Of a stretch of 64,000 nt of DNA, positions 33,873 through 44,717 are shown piece after piece. The notes under the pieces are model-generated. The model worked only from the letters and a program-made list of their open reading frames with translations. It was not told the origin of the DNA and did no database searches. The first letter of the stretch is position 1; the number at the start of each line of letters is the position of its first letter. The position numbers and the translations under genes were made by a program. The DNA is taken from contig CM039135.1 of assembly GCA_022036555.1 (NCBI GenBank), positions 45,016,934-45,080,933 on the forward strand. Reading direction: 5' to 3'. The stretch comes from Microstegium vimineum (Eukaryota > Streptophyta > Magnoliopsida > Poales > Poaceae).

Positions 33873-34165
33873 ATGTGTTTTATAAAACATTCCAAGAATT
33901 TTGGAGAGTTAAAACATCTAAGTCTGACCAATAATTATAAAAATGTGTTTTATAAAATATTCCAAGAATTTTGGAGAGTCAAAACATCTAAGTGTGACCA
34001 ATGATTATAAAAAAAACTATAAAAATTTATGATACCAAATAAATATATTATAAAAATATAATTTATAATGATATTTAGTTGACATCATAAATATTATTAT
34101 ATTGTTATATAAGTTAAGTCAAATTTAAGATACTTTGACTCTTCAAGATTCTTAGAATATCAAGA
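33873..34165. mobile_element. Stowaway-derived sequence with an internal 70-bp duplication, WAK-A intron 1
   Basis: Words typical of the local Stowaway family (attccaagaattttggagag, catctaagt(c/g)tgacca, atttatgataccaaata, gactcttcaagattcttaga) run through the intron. A 70-bp unit is tandemly repeated (gtgttttataaaa at 33875 and 33945). The terminal repeats are missing or merged with the exon borders. Confidence 0.65.
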
Positions 34166-34709
34166 AGACTAATTTTACTTACATTGTTGCTGATGATGTA
34201 GCTAACAATGTTATTGCAGCCGAGAACGATAACTCTGTTATCACTGCGCGATAGCACGTAGGGCGTGCTGGTAATGTTCATCTCCACTCCGTGGGTTGTT
34301 ATCACCTTATTCACGGATTCGTTGTAGAATTGCCGAGATATAGGAGCCTTGATCCAGACCTTGTTATGCGGCACGAAGATCGTCATCACCTCCAACTTAC
34401 TACCATGGAACAGCTTGGTGCCGCCCGCGGTCGTCAAGCAGTTGAGATGAAAGCGCTGGTCGTTGTTGACTGCGCATCGACGTTCCAGGGCGAACGGGAA
34501 CGGGACGTCGATGTCACCGCACTTGGTGGTCGTTGGGCAGTCGGGCCTCGGTGACACCGGCACGTCTATGGCGGCGGCGGCGGCGGCGGCGGCGGCAGCG
34601 GCAGCGAGAACCACCGGAAGGCAGAGGAGAAGACGACGTGACAAGCCCATGGGACGTACCAGTAATCTGGATTCGGTTGTTCTGTAGGCTACTAGACTGT
34701 TCATGTAGT

Positions 34710-34721
34710 ACTCTATATAAA
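34710..34721 (-). promoter_or_regulatory. Candidate TATA box of WAK-A
   Basis: The sequence ctctatataaag lies about 60 bp before the WAK-A start codon (34650). The minus strand reads CTTTATATAGAG. Spacing is plausible for a plant core promoter with a short leader. Confidence 0.5.
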
Positions 34722-34759
34722 GACCTGAGTACACATGAGCTAAGAGTGGACTGTGGACT

Positions 34760-35720
34760 GACCTTTTCTTTGTTTTGGATTTCTTTTCATGACACTTCCA
34801 TGGAAATGGTACGCCGGTGGTGCCGTCCAGGCCGGCGATTTTCGCAACATTGATAATGCATCGTCTCAAGACCCGTGCGATTGGCCTAAAAATGTGCAGA
34901 GGAAGTTTTGTCACAGGCAAGTTCATATGTATGGAGTAGTTGCCTTCTCGCTGTGCCTTGCCAGGTGGCAACACTTTGACGCCACCTTATTTACTTAATA
35001 AGAAAAACACTCTGACATTAGTCACTCAAATGCCTTGCCAGGAAGTTTATTGACGCCCCACCTACTCGCCCTCAACCACTCTGTTAGCATCGCTGACAAA
35101 TGTCCCTCGTGTGAATTCAACTAGTAACAAAAGGTTCCCTCTTCATGGATGGACCCACATGTCAAAAGAGTTAAAATAATATTTGTATTTGTCCTTTTTT
35201 TGTTACAAAATTTATAATATGTAAACTCCTGTACTCTGCAAAATTTGTAACGTTTGATCTTTCCAGATATGTTCCTGTACATAATTATACTCTTTCATAT
35301 ATCAATCACTACTCCTAAAAAATCCAGTTTGCTGCACCTTTACTTCAGCAACGATGTCGCTAGCCACGGTAGAGTCACGGACTACTTCAGCTAGTTGTTG
35401 GTGCCATCAGAAAATTCCATCACAACCAGGGCCAACAGAGCCATGATTGAACACATACATAACCATGACAATAATTTATCAAAAATCTCACAAAAAATAG
35501 AAGAAAATAAATAGGGAAGAGATTAAGGTCACCAATCAGACAGTGAAGTAACTGGTTCTTCCCTGCATGTCACCAGGATCTAGCTAGTAGCAGGTTCCCT
35601 ATATCTGGCTTGGATTTGTACCATTGTGGTTAATACACTCACAAAAATTGAAAAACATATCAGATATAAATCAAGCCATGTTATTTTTGGAACCAGAAGA
35701 TTTATTTTAAATACCGTTTC
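34760..35720 (-). repeat. WAK upstream block, copy 1 (in front of WAK-A)
   Basis: This block shares ordered words with 35770-37150 and 40790-41690. These include acttccatggaaatg with gccggcgatttt, a ttgtatttgtc motif, cggactacttcag, and (here and in copy 2) the segment gttcttcc, caggttccctat, ttgtaccattg, aacatatcagatataaatc. It is the duplicated 5' flank of the WAK genes. Confidence 0.65.
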
Positions 35721-35769
35721 TAGCTAGTAGCAGTGTAGAACTAAATGAAAATTTAGGGCGCGTTTGTGA

Positions 35770-37150
35770 CCCTCCGCATGACGCTGCTTTTATTCTCTGA
35801 AACGGTGCGCCGGCGCTGCCGCCCCGAGCCGGCAATTTAATGTGTCACCTCAACATTCGCGCGATTGTCCTACATTTTCGGGTAAAGTATATTTCGTTCT
35901 CCTGGTTTGTGTCTCACACAAGTTCATAAACTATACTGTTGTTGTGCCAGCCTGCAGGAAAACACATGCACTTTGACTGACGCCACCTTTAGAAAAAACA
36001 CTTCAACGTACTGTCGCCCTCACGCACACTGCCTGCTGACAATGCCTCTCACGCATGTATTCATGTGCTTACAAAATGTTCTCTCGTGGACTCAAACGTC
36101 AAAACACTTCAAATTTAATATTCGTATTTGTCTTTGTCTTTTTGTTTCAAATTAATTTTATAATATCCAAACTCATGTCTATCAATCACTCCTTAAAAAA
36201 AAAAGTAGAGATGCAAGCGAGCTTGTCCGCGAGCCCGCATAATATATGTGGGTTCGCGGATAAACCCGCTTGCATCCCTAATTGATATTGCATTTAGGTA
36301 ATTATAGTGCACTGGTACAAAATAACCCTCAAGACAACACTTACCTTGAAGCCTGTGAATCCACATTTCAAGGATCTGCAAAATCCGGTTGCTGCACTGT
36401 TACTTGAGTCAGGGACTACTTCAGCTCTACTTGGTGGCCAACACAAAGCTCCAACATAGGCACGATTTAACACATATATAACCACGGTAATAATTTATCA
36501 AACCACCCCCCCCCCCCAATAGAGGAAATTAACGAAATAGGGAAGAAATTAAGATTGTTGGAATATTAGGTAATTTAACGAGTAATTTAATTTAGAAAAT
36601 AACGATAATGGAAAGGTTCATGACAACATGTATGTGTTCATGTGAACTAACAGTAGCGAATATGTAGATTATACTAGAAAACACAAGCACTCCGCGGGAA
36701 GAAGAAGGGGAAGGGAAACTGCCGTAATCAAAGGCCCCGGCATTATGGAACACCCACGTCCACGGCCCAACCGGCGGTGTATGTGCGTGTGGCAACCAAC
36801 TATTCTTTCTCAACCTCTCAAAGTAACTGGTGGGAGACCAATCATTTAAGTTGAGTCATTCTTCAGTTAATATCATATATAGTACTAAACCATTCTTTAC
36901 ACATTGGACAAAATAGTTTATTAGATTAAATATTTAATGGGTCAAGCCCACATTATATCTAACGAAGATCACCAAAATCAGCCGTGGAAGGAACTCGTTC
37001 TTCCATGTGATCAGCATCTAGAGCAGCAGGTTCCCTATGGCCTGGATTTTGCACCATTGTATTAACACACTCACAAAATTGGAAAATATGTCAGATATAA
37101 ATCTTACCATATGTTATTTCGGAACCGGAACATTTCTTTCAAATACAGTT
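35770..37150 (-). repeat. WAK upstream block, copy 2 (no gene attached)
   Basis: The same word order as copy 1 is present (ggtgcgccgg with gccggcaattt, attcgtatttgtctttg, gggactacttcag, aacacatatataaccac, then caggttccctat, ttttgcaccattg, aaatatgtcagatataaatc). It lies between the WAK-A upstream region and the WAK-B stop codon with no WAK exons beside it. It looks like the promoter of a WAK copy whose coding part is gone. It is expanded by an insertion near 36200-36385. Confidence 0.6.
36206..36280. mobile_element. 75-bp fold-back element
   Basis: Almost the whole sequence is an inverted repeat: TAGAGATGCAAGCG at the left, CGCTTGCATCCCTA at the right, with matching arms up to a central atat. 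It lies inside the copy 2 upstream block and is absent from copy 1. The ends recall small hAT-derived elements, but no clear 8-bp target duplication is seen. Confidence 0.65.
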
Positions 37151-37678
37151 TCTCGAAGTTTGCATCCCAAAGCGTACTGCAAGTCTGGAACTAACTGAAC
37201 CAGAGAATAGATCTACAACACCATCATCACATTCATCAATGAAAATTCAATGGGTGATGGAGTTGAACTATTGTTGCTGTAGCACACATAACCAACACCA
37301 TTAGTTTTGTAAATTGATTATTAGTGTTATCCTAAATGATAGAGAGATGGTCACTTGTCGTTTAGTTATTATTCAGGCTAACAGATCCCTAAATGAGCAA
37401 ATTAACTATTTAAACATAAACGATGTACCTCCGTGTAGCGTTTAATTAAATGATGTGTAAATAGACTAAATGACCATTTCGGCAAACAATGATGATTATG
37501 TTGTTCCCATAGTTCAATTAGCTACATAATATGATGTGTTCCCAACTAATTTCTACACTTCCACCCAAAAATTACATTTTTGGATAACAAAAAGCTGCCT
37601 TCATCCCTACAACATAGGAGTTAGGCTAAACTTATTACAAGAAGATTTCCACATTCAAATAAGTATACACTTAAAACT

Positions 37679-40620
37679 TCATCTGGGGTACGTTGCTGAC
37701 AACAAGATTTCCATTTCCATAGTGTATTGCCTGCTTGCTTCATTGTTGGTAACCAGTTCAATCGACTTGTTGTGATCCCTGGTTTGATTATGACCATATC
37801 TCCTTGGTGCTTTAATGAAAGGAACTTGGTTCTTCTTAAAAATTAAATTCTCCAATGTCATCTCCACTTCCCTCATTGGAGGCCGGTCTTCTCCCCTCAA
37901 TTTGGTACACCATGTCGCCAATCTAGCTACTTCTAGGATTTCTCCATTCTCCTCTTGCATAACCTGAGGATCTATTATGGCATCTAGTCTGCCTTCTATG
38001 ACTAATGAGGTGAAATGTGAAACAAGGTCATCACCATTGTCAGACAGATAGAAAAATGGCTTTTTTCTTGTTAGCAATTCTACAAGAACTACACCAAAAC
38101 TAAAAACATCACTCTTATCAGTTAACCGACTTGTTTTATAGTACATAGGATCTAGGTAACCGATTGTTCCTTGAATGGCTGTAGTCACTCCAGTTTGATC
38201 AATTCTGATGTACCTTGAAGCACCAAAATCTGATACCTTTGCAGTTAAATGATCATCAAGAAGTATGTTGGTGGTTTTAATATCTCTATGAAATATTGGC
38301 ATTGAAGCAGCCGAATGTAGGTAGGATAGTGCTCTAGCAACTTCAAGTGCAATTCTCAGCCGATCATCCCATGATAATGATATTGGTCCCTCAACATGAA
38401 GATGGTGATAAAGGGTTCCATTTGAAATAAACTCATAAATCAGGAGTGGAACTTCTGTCTCAAGGCAACATCCTAAGAGCTTAATCACATTTCTATGGTT
38501 CACTTGAGAAAGAACAACGACTTCATTTATGAATTCATTGATTTCTCTTTGTACTACAATCTTTGATTTCTTGATTGCCACAACATTTAGATCTAGATTC
38601 CCTTTAAACACGGTACCATGCCCTCCACCACCAATCACACGTTCTCTATCAAAATTGTTTGTAGCTTTCTCCAGCTCCCTTAAGGTAATAATCATCCTCT
38701 CACTGATGTTTGCATTTCGTGATATCAGTTGTTGCAACAGTAAACCATGATTTTGCTTGAAAAAATTTTGTTTATTTTTTCTTGTCTTGATCTTATGCAT
38801 TATGGAGGGGCTGATGAGTGCTAGAACCAAGAAGCATGTGCCACTGCCTACTCCAAGCCCGATGATTAAACCTAAAGTATAAAATGATGCATCAAAATTC
38901 TTGAAGTTGGATTAGAAAAAATATTATTCATTACATTCCACGGTATTGGTTGTTTTAGATTTATCCTGAATATAAGTTCTCTAACTTTGACCAAATTTTT
39001 AGAAAAATATACTAAAATCTAAAATGTCAAATACATTGACTACCAGGACATATTTTATTTCTGATTTAATGAAACTAATTTTACATTATAATGTTGGTGT
39101 ATTTTTCTACAAACTTTATTTATTAAAATCTGAATAAATTTTACTTAGGATAAAACTAAAACAACCATTGCTTTGTAGCAGGAGTAAATTAAATACAGTG
39201 GACACAGTGGCTTGTTACCTGCGGATAAACCACATCCCCCATCCGTCCATGGGCTTCCTTTGGTCCATCGTCGACACTGACACTTGAAACTCCCAGGTGA
39301 GTTTCGGCAGACACCATAGCATGAGTGGTGTTTTGGGTTCTCACACTCATCTGTATCTACAAAATAAAAGTATATTGAAGATTATTGAGAATAAAATTAT
39401 GTATGTTGGGAAGCAGATATAAACCGACAATGCACTAGCGTATCAACAGCAAGAACTTTCGACCGATATGGACATAAATAAATACCGAGGAAAAGGATTT
39501 CTTGATTAGCAAGCCGAATGATCTCTCCTATATTGTATTGGGGTTCGAGTCCAATGGGATACAATAGGATTGATGAGTACTGTATCTTATAGAAAAATCT
39601 AAGAGCTTTTGCACAAAAAAAGCACATAAAAATATGGGACATGAAGATGAACCTTTGCATCCATTGACGAGGTAAGGGTTGCCTTCATATCCCTTAGAGC
39701 ACTTACAGGCGTAACCGGCATCAGTTTCGGTGCATTCGCTGTTGTTGCTAACACAGGCATAGGACCCATTCTTGAGAACTTTTGAATCATTGCATTTCTT
39801 GTTTGTGATCCTCCATTCCATCACAACAGGTACTTCTGCATTATTTGTGTCATAAAACGCAGTCGAGGTGAGATAAGTGGTGCTGAATTTGAAGGCCTTC
39901 TTGGCCATCACAGTAGCATAGTTGCATGGATGGTAGTTCTCCCTCCATGCCTGACTATTATTTTTCAACTGTACGAACATGGCTTCAGTAGACTTCACGT
40001 CCTTGGTGAGGTACAACTCGCAGCACCCAGCATCAGGATGGCATTTGCCATTAATGGGATTTTTCATGCATGTCGGCCGGCAGCCGACCCTGTACTGCGA
40101 ATGTTTCATATATATATATCAGTATCTGTTTAGAGAGCTGTGGATAGAATATGAACAAGACTAATTCTACTTACATAGTTGCTGACGATGTAGCTAACAA
40201 TCCTATTGCAGCCGAGAACGATGACTCTGTTATCACTGAGCGATAGCACGAAGGGCGTGCTGGCAATGTTCATATTCTCCCCATATGCCGTCCCCTTTTC
40301 CGCGGATTCGTTGTAGCATTGTCGAGATATAGGAGTCTTGATCCGGACCTTGTTTTGCTGCACGGAGATCTTCGTCACCTCCAACTTACCATGAAACAGC
40401 TTGGTGCCGCCCGCGGTCTTCGAGCACTTGAGATGGAAGCGCTTGTCGTCGTTGATTGCGCACCGTTGTTTCAAGGCAAACGGGAACGGGACGTCGATGT
40501 CGCCGCACCTCTCGCTCGTTCGGCAGCCGGGCCTCGGTGACACCGGCACGTCTGTGGCGGCGGCGGCCAGCACCACACGACCACCGGAAAGCAGAGGAGA
40601 AGACGACGTGAGAACTCCAT
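37679..40620 (-). CDS. WAK-B: wall-associated receptor kinase, kinase intact but start out of frame
   Basis: Four exons: 40175-40620, 39653-40094, 39219-39356 and 37679-38871. The ectodomain has the GUB_WAK start (CGDIDVPFPFALKQRC), the Cys-rich WAK domain ending CKCSKGYEGNPY and an EGF exon. Exon 4 has a membrane segment and a complete RD-type kinase: GGGGHGTVFKG, VAIKKSK, HRDIKTTNILLDD, DFGASRY, GTIGYLDPMY, ending LLSATYPR. Intron phases match WAK-A and WAK-C. The only well-placed ATG (40620, MEFSRRLLLCFPVVV) leads into another frame, because CGTGTGGT has been added in the signal peptide (~40573-40582). No in-frame upstream ATG exists before a stop at 40158-40160 upstream-frame numbering of the same reading phase is not reached by any other start. 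It is therefore probably a young pseudogene, or it uses an unusual start. Confidence 0.8.
40573..40582 (-). other. 8-bp insertion shifting the WAK-B signal peptide
   Basis: WAK-A reads CCGGTGGTTCTCGCTGCC here, while WAK-B reads CCGGTGGTCGTGTGGTGCTG. The extra CGTGTGGT-like bases look like a local slippage duplication. Exon 1 of WAK-B is 446 nt, which fits the expected 438 nt (a multiple of three) plus 8. Confidence 0.7.
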
Positions 40621-40789
40621 GGGCAGTATACAGGTGATGATTTGCCTGGGATCGATCCTACTATATTATGTCACATTACTGTTACTAGGTTAACTAACTA
40701 CCACGCGCTGCAGTGAAGTATTTATATTGTGAAAGGCAGTGTGGTGGACTACAGCTTACCTTAATTAGCTTTTGATTTTGGACTAATGA

Positions 40790-41690
40790 CAGTTTAATTT
40801 GTTGGCGCGCTAAAACGACGTGTGGCGCTTCCGTGGAAATGCATGGAATGTCGGCAATCGTCTATTCTCCCGGTTGATGCTGTTTTTAGCTGTTTTGTTG
40901 TGAAATAAAAATAATGTACCATGACTGATATAAATCGGATTGATAAGTCAAGCGAACAGGACGCCAACAATGTTCTGCAAGAGAGACAGGTGAATTTTTT
41001 ATTCTCCAGCTGTGGGACTCACTAATCCATAAGAGTATGTTGTTATTTTTAGATTCCATATGAGTATGTTGTTGTGTCTTGCCTGCTGGTAATTTAAATA
41101 ATCGGAGTCCTTAATTGATGTCACCTTTAACAAATCAACACTTTGACGCACTGATGTCACCCTCCAGCGCTGCTGCCAAATGCAGTCTCCTCAGGATTCA
41201 AGTAGTTACAAAACGTTCTCTCGTGGACGTACTCAAATGTCAAACATTTGAAATGTTCCTATTTGTCTTTTGTTACAGATTTTATAATATCAAACTTCTG
41301 TTTTCTGCAGTTTTATTTATACCATTTGATCTTTCCAGTTCCAGCTATGCATGTGTCCCTTAAATATATTGGCACTATCTATCTGCTACTTACTCTATCC
41401 AACAATGACACGCCTAAAATAATGTATTGCATCTAGCTGTAGTTCACTATTACACAAAACCCTTCTGGACCGCACCTAGTTAATTTTGCATCTTCTGAGT
41501 CCAGATTTGAAGTGTCTGCAGATAGAATACGAACAGGGGCCAGCAGAGGATTGTTCGAGTAAGTATAAAAACATGACAATTAATAGTTGTTATTAAGAAC
41601 CATGACAACAATTAATAATCGAAGCCTACAAAAAAAAATAGTAAAAAGTAAAAGAAACACAGAAGTAATTAATTAAGTTCACCAAAACGT
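40790..41690 (-). repeat. WAK upstream block, copy 3 (in front of WAK-B)
   Basis: It contains cttccgtggaaatg with gtcggcaatcg, caaaacgttctctcgtgga, ctatttgtcttttgttacag and tttgatctttccag. These are the same order of words as in the blocks at 34760-35720 and 35770-37150, which identifies it as the third copy of the duplicated WAK 5' flank. Confidence 0.6.
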
Positions 41691-41699
41691 AGGTGTTGG

Positions 41700-44637
41700 A
41701 GTTTTTTTTCATTTTTAACCTATTTAAAACTTAGTTTAAGTATAACCATTAGCTAACATTATTTTTATTTCTATCCCTTTTAATTTGGTTATGCCAACAC
41801 CCTTGGCGCGGTAGAAAAACGTTGTCACTTCATATGACCTGTATATTTGCCCGTGCTAACACTACGGGTTATTAAATCCAAAGTTAATTCTATCAAATTT
41901 GAAGTATTTCATTCAGATTTAGTCAAAAGCATAATGTTGTGGCTCCAAAAAAATTTAGAGCAATGCAAGTTCAAAAGACATAGATGTACTTTTGTAACAA
42001 AAAATAAGAATTCAATCTTATTTTATAAAAAATCATATATGAAAAAACTTATTAAAATATATTATTCTCCCTCCCACACAACTGTAACTAAGCGCTCGCC
42101 TTCGCTCGTGCACCGGCGATGACGACAACTATCATATATGACAAAAATTGTTAAAAATATAACAATGTGAAATTAAATAACCATATTAAAAAGACATTAG
42201 TTTAAAAGGCAAAGTTCATAAAATTACCACGGTTATGATATCAAAACTATATTTTTGTCATTGTATTCATCATGTATTTCTTGTACAGAGGCTTTCGTTC
42301 TTGTTTCAAACTCTATATTCTTCTCTCTTCCATCTATACAAACATGCACAAATCATTAATAATAATTAAATAAATATCTCTACTTAAGAGACCAAAGTGG
42401 ACAAAAATTGTTAAAATATATTATCCCCCTCCCACACAACTGTACCTAAAATAACCATATTAAAAAGACATTAGTACAGTGCCTGTGCTAATGCCATAGT
42501 TTTTTTAGAGATGCACATGAAAACAATGAAAGTGATATTTTTCAATAGTTGATCTTTTACGAAATTGTAATCGAACATGTATATAATCCGGGAATACTTT
42601 TGCGTAAAAAGTCATAATCAAGTTATTTCTTGCATCATATCATTTACAACATATCTGTATTTTTTTGTTCTGCATAAATGAAATAAGTATTTTTTGATAA
42701 GAAATAAGAAACATATTATATGTGATTATCGGTCTATATTTGTTTGGAACATATGTTAAGAATTCACGTTTCAAGGAATAAAGATTGTTGTTCCACGAAG
42801 ACTTTGTGGGTTTCATAGTGAGACTGAACTTTTTAGCAATATTGAGAAATGTAGATGTATATGACATGCTTGATCATAACCCTTGTAACATACAAATGGA
42901 GGAAGCGGATCCATAATGTGGCGGCGCCGAAGTGGTTCGTCGCACGTATGAAATAGGAAGGCTAGAAAATAAGAGTGAAACAAACGGATATATAGAGAGA
43001 GAAGGGAATAAATCAATGGATGGATTTTGCATGCATTATTTGTGTATAGGTCCACCACCACTGATTAATACTGGAAGATAATGATTGCATGTAGCTAATC
43101 ATTTTTAGAATAGAGAAACAACAAAAACTCCAAATGACGGGGAGTTTAGAAATTCAGAAATTGCTTTCAATCCTCACCTTGCTCAGCGTGATGGTCGTTT
43201 GTATCGAATCTGTCGCGATACAACTTGCCGCGTCCTACTCGGTTGCTCGTCGCGACCTGTATCAAGTAACTCATCATGTAAAACTTCAATTATTTTATAG
43301 GACCGTCACTGCTGATCAACACTGGAAGATAATGATTTTAAGAACAGAGAAGCGGCAACAACCCTAGATGACCGGGATTTAGAAAAAAGTTGTGAAACCT
43401 CACCTTGCTCGGACATTATTCAACGTGTCGTAATACATCTTGTCTTGTCCTTCGCGTCACTCGTGCCGCGTTCGTCGCCGTCGTCTGATCGTCGCTTGCG
43501 CCAACGTCGCGAGCCCAGTCCTTCGTGTCCCGGACTACCAATCATACATTTAAGTCTTATTTCCATGATTTTGTTACTTTGAACTTCAGATCGTCACCAG
43601 AGTGTTGGTGCAGGCTAACGTTTTACTCCGGTCCAACTCTAAAAATGGTCGTGGTTGCTGCCGACGCCCGTATCCGTCGCGGCATAGCCAGCCTACAGTA
43701 GTCGTGGGTCCATGAACGCTCTGTCCATCGCATTTTAGGCAGAGAAAGTCATGCCCGTGATGGTCGGGACTTGGGCGGATCTGAGAGACCGCGGCCAACG
43801 AGATCAACGTGCATTTCTTTGGATCGGTTCTGAATCGTGTCCGTGTGTTTTTTTGTCCTTTGATTTGTTTCCTTTTTTTTATTCGGTGGTGATCGTGTTT
43901 TATTTTGTTGTTTTTTATTTGTTCCCTTTTATTATTCGGTGGCGAGATCGATCGGTGTTTTTTTTGTTGTTTTTATTCGTTTTCCTTTTTATTCGGCGGC
44001 GAGATCACTTTTTTTGCATCCAGAATTCGTGCATTTTTTATTGTTCACATTGTGTGTTTCCTTTTGTTATTTGTATTCTTTTGTTTTTTCTTGCAAATTT
44101 CAGGAATTGATTCATTGTTGTATAGTTTGAAACCGGTGGGGTGAGAGGGTGAGAAGGAGGGTGAGAAGCCTGGCTGTGGGATCAGAGGTGAGATCCAGGC
44201 TTCCCACTTTTTTAGAAGATTTTAATTATAGTAGAGATAACATACAAAGTAATAATTCAATACGATATCAGATTCTCCAACAAGCTTGTTGACACATTGC
44301 CAATCCGTTAATTAACTGCACAACTATCATACTAATAACCATTGTACCATAGCCTATATTTTACCTTGCAAAGCCCACATAACTTCACACATCGAAATAG
44401 TAACTTATTTATCTTTACTGATTTCACTCTTCTAATTATAGTGTCAAAATAAACTATTCTTGTAAGAATTTTATGAAGCTACTAATTTCACTCTTCTAAT
44501 TATATTGTCAAAAGAAATTATTCTTGTAAGAATTAAATCAAGCACGAAACTGAAAACCAAGTGTGCGCTTTAATATAATTACTCTTGATGTCTAACCAAA
44601 TAAGAAAACCAAGTGTGTGCCTTTTCTAATCTGGGAA
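41700..44637. other. Repeat-rich intergenic stretch, no gene seen
   Basis: AT-rich to about 42,900, then a GC-richer part. A diverged ~251-bp tandem duplication is recognisable by ctggaagataatgatt at 43071 and 43322. A T-rich minisatellite follows at 43881-44010, and then a hairpin near 44168-44202 (gaagcctgg and ccaggcttc arms). The composition suggests an uncharacterised DNA element. No protein domain found. Confidence 0.45.
43881..44010. repeat. Three-copy minisatellite, 53-57 bp unit
   Basis: The landmark attcgg(t/c)gg recurs at 43881, 43934 and 43991, with T-rich spacers (ttttgttgttttt). Confidence 0.65.
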
Positions 44638-44717
44638 CTAACCAAGACCATGGAACACGTGGCCCCAAGCATCTTTCACCGTCTTCCCTTGCTCCGTAGT
44701 GATGTCCTCTGCAAAGC
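44638..44717 (-). CDS. Possible terminal exon of an unidentified gene
   Basis: A good acceptor (CTCTCGCAG before GCTTTGCAG) is followed by 26 sense-looking codons (FAEDITTEQGKTVKDAWGHV, then FHGLG) and TAG at 44638. The composition is that of protein, unlike the AT-rich surroundings. A possible earlier exon (FLKAVAA, near 45,075-45,095, between an acceptor-like and a donor-like site) is too short to support. I do not recognise the product. It could be a captured gene fragment in a transposon. Confidence 0.35.

Larger units (their letters stand above)
24454..34650 (-). pseudogene. WAK-A: wall-associated receptor kinase pseudogene split by a retrotransposon
   Basis: The four-exon WAK layout is readable on the minus strand: exon 1 at 34183-34650 (MGLSRRLLLCLPVV signal peptide, Ala run, then the pectin-binding GUB_WAK start CGDIDVPFPFAL), exon 2 at 33395-33866 (Cys-rich domain and EGF-like CKCSRGYEGNPY), exon 3 at 32093-32230 (EGF, DRDECKNP) and exon 4 at 31033 down to 24454 (membrane segment and Ser/Thr kinase). 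Kinase motifs GGGGHGVVFKG, VAIKKSK and HRDIKSSNIL are visible before the break, and DFGSSRY and GYLDPMYHYTG after it. Lesions are a 1-nt deletion in the juxtamembrane region (~30868), the retrotransposon at 25261-30385, a TAA in place of GAA at 25102-25104, and a MITE at 24842-25091. Exons 1-3 resemble WAK-B, while exon 4 resembles WAK-C. An intact member would sense the cell wall or pectin at the plasma membrane. Confidence 0.92.

Noticed and set aside
41840..44200. Possible Helitron
   Set aside because: A hairpin near 44168-44202 suggested a 3' end, but no CTRR terminus follows at the right distance and no matching 5' end was found.
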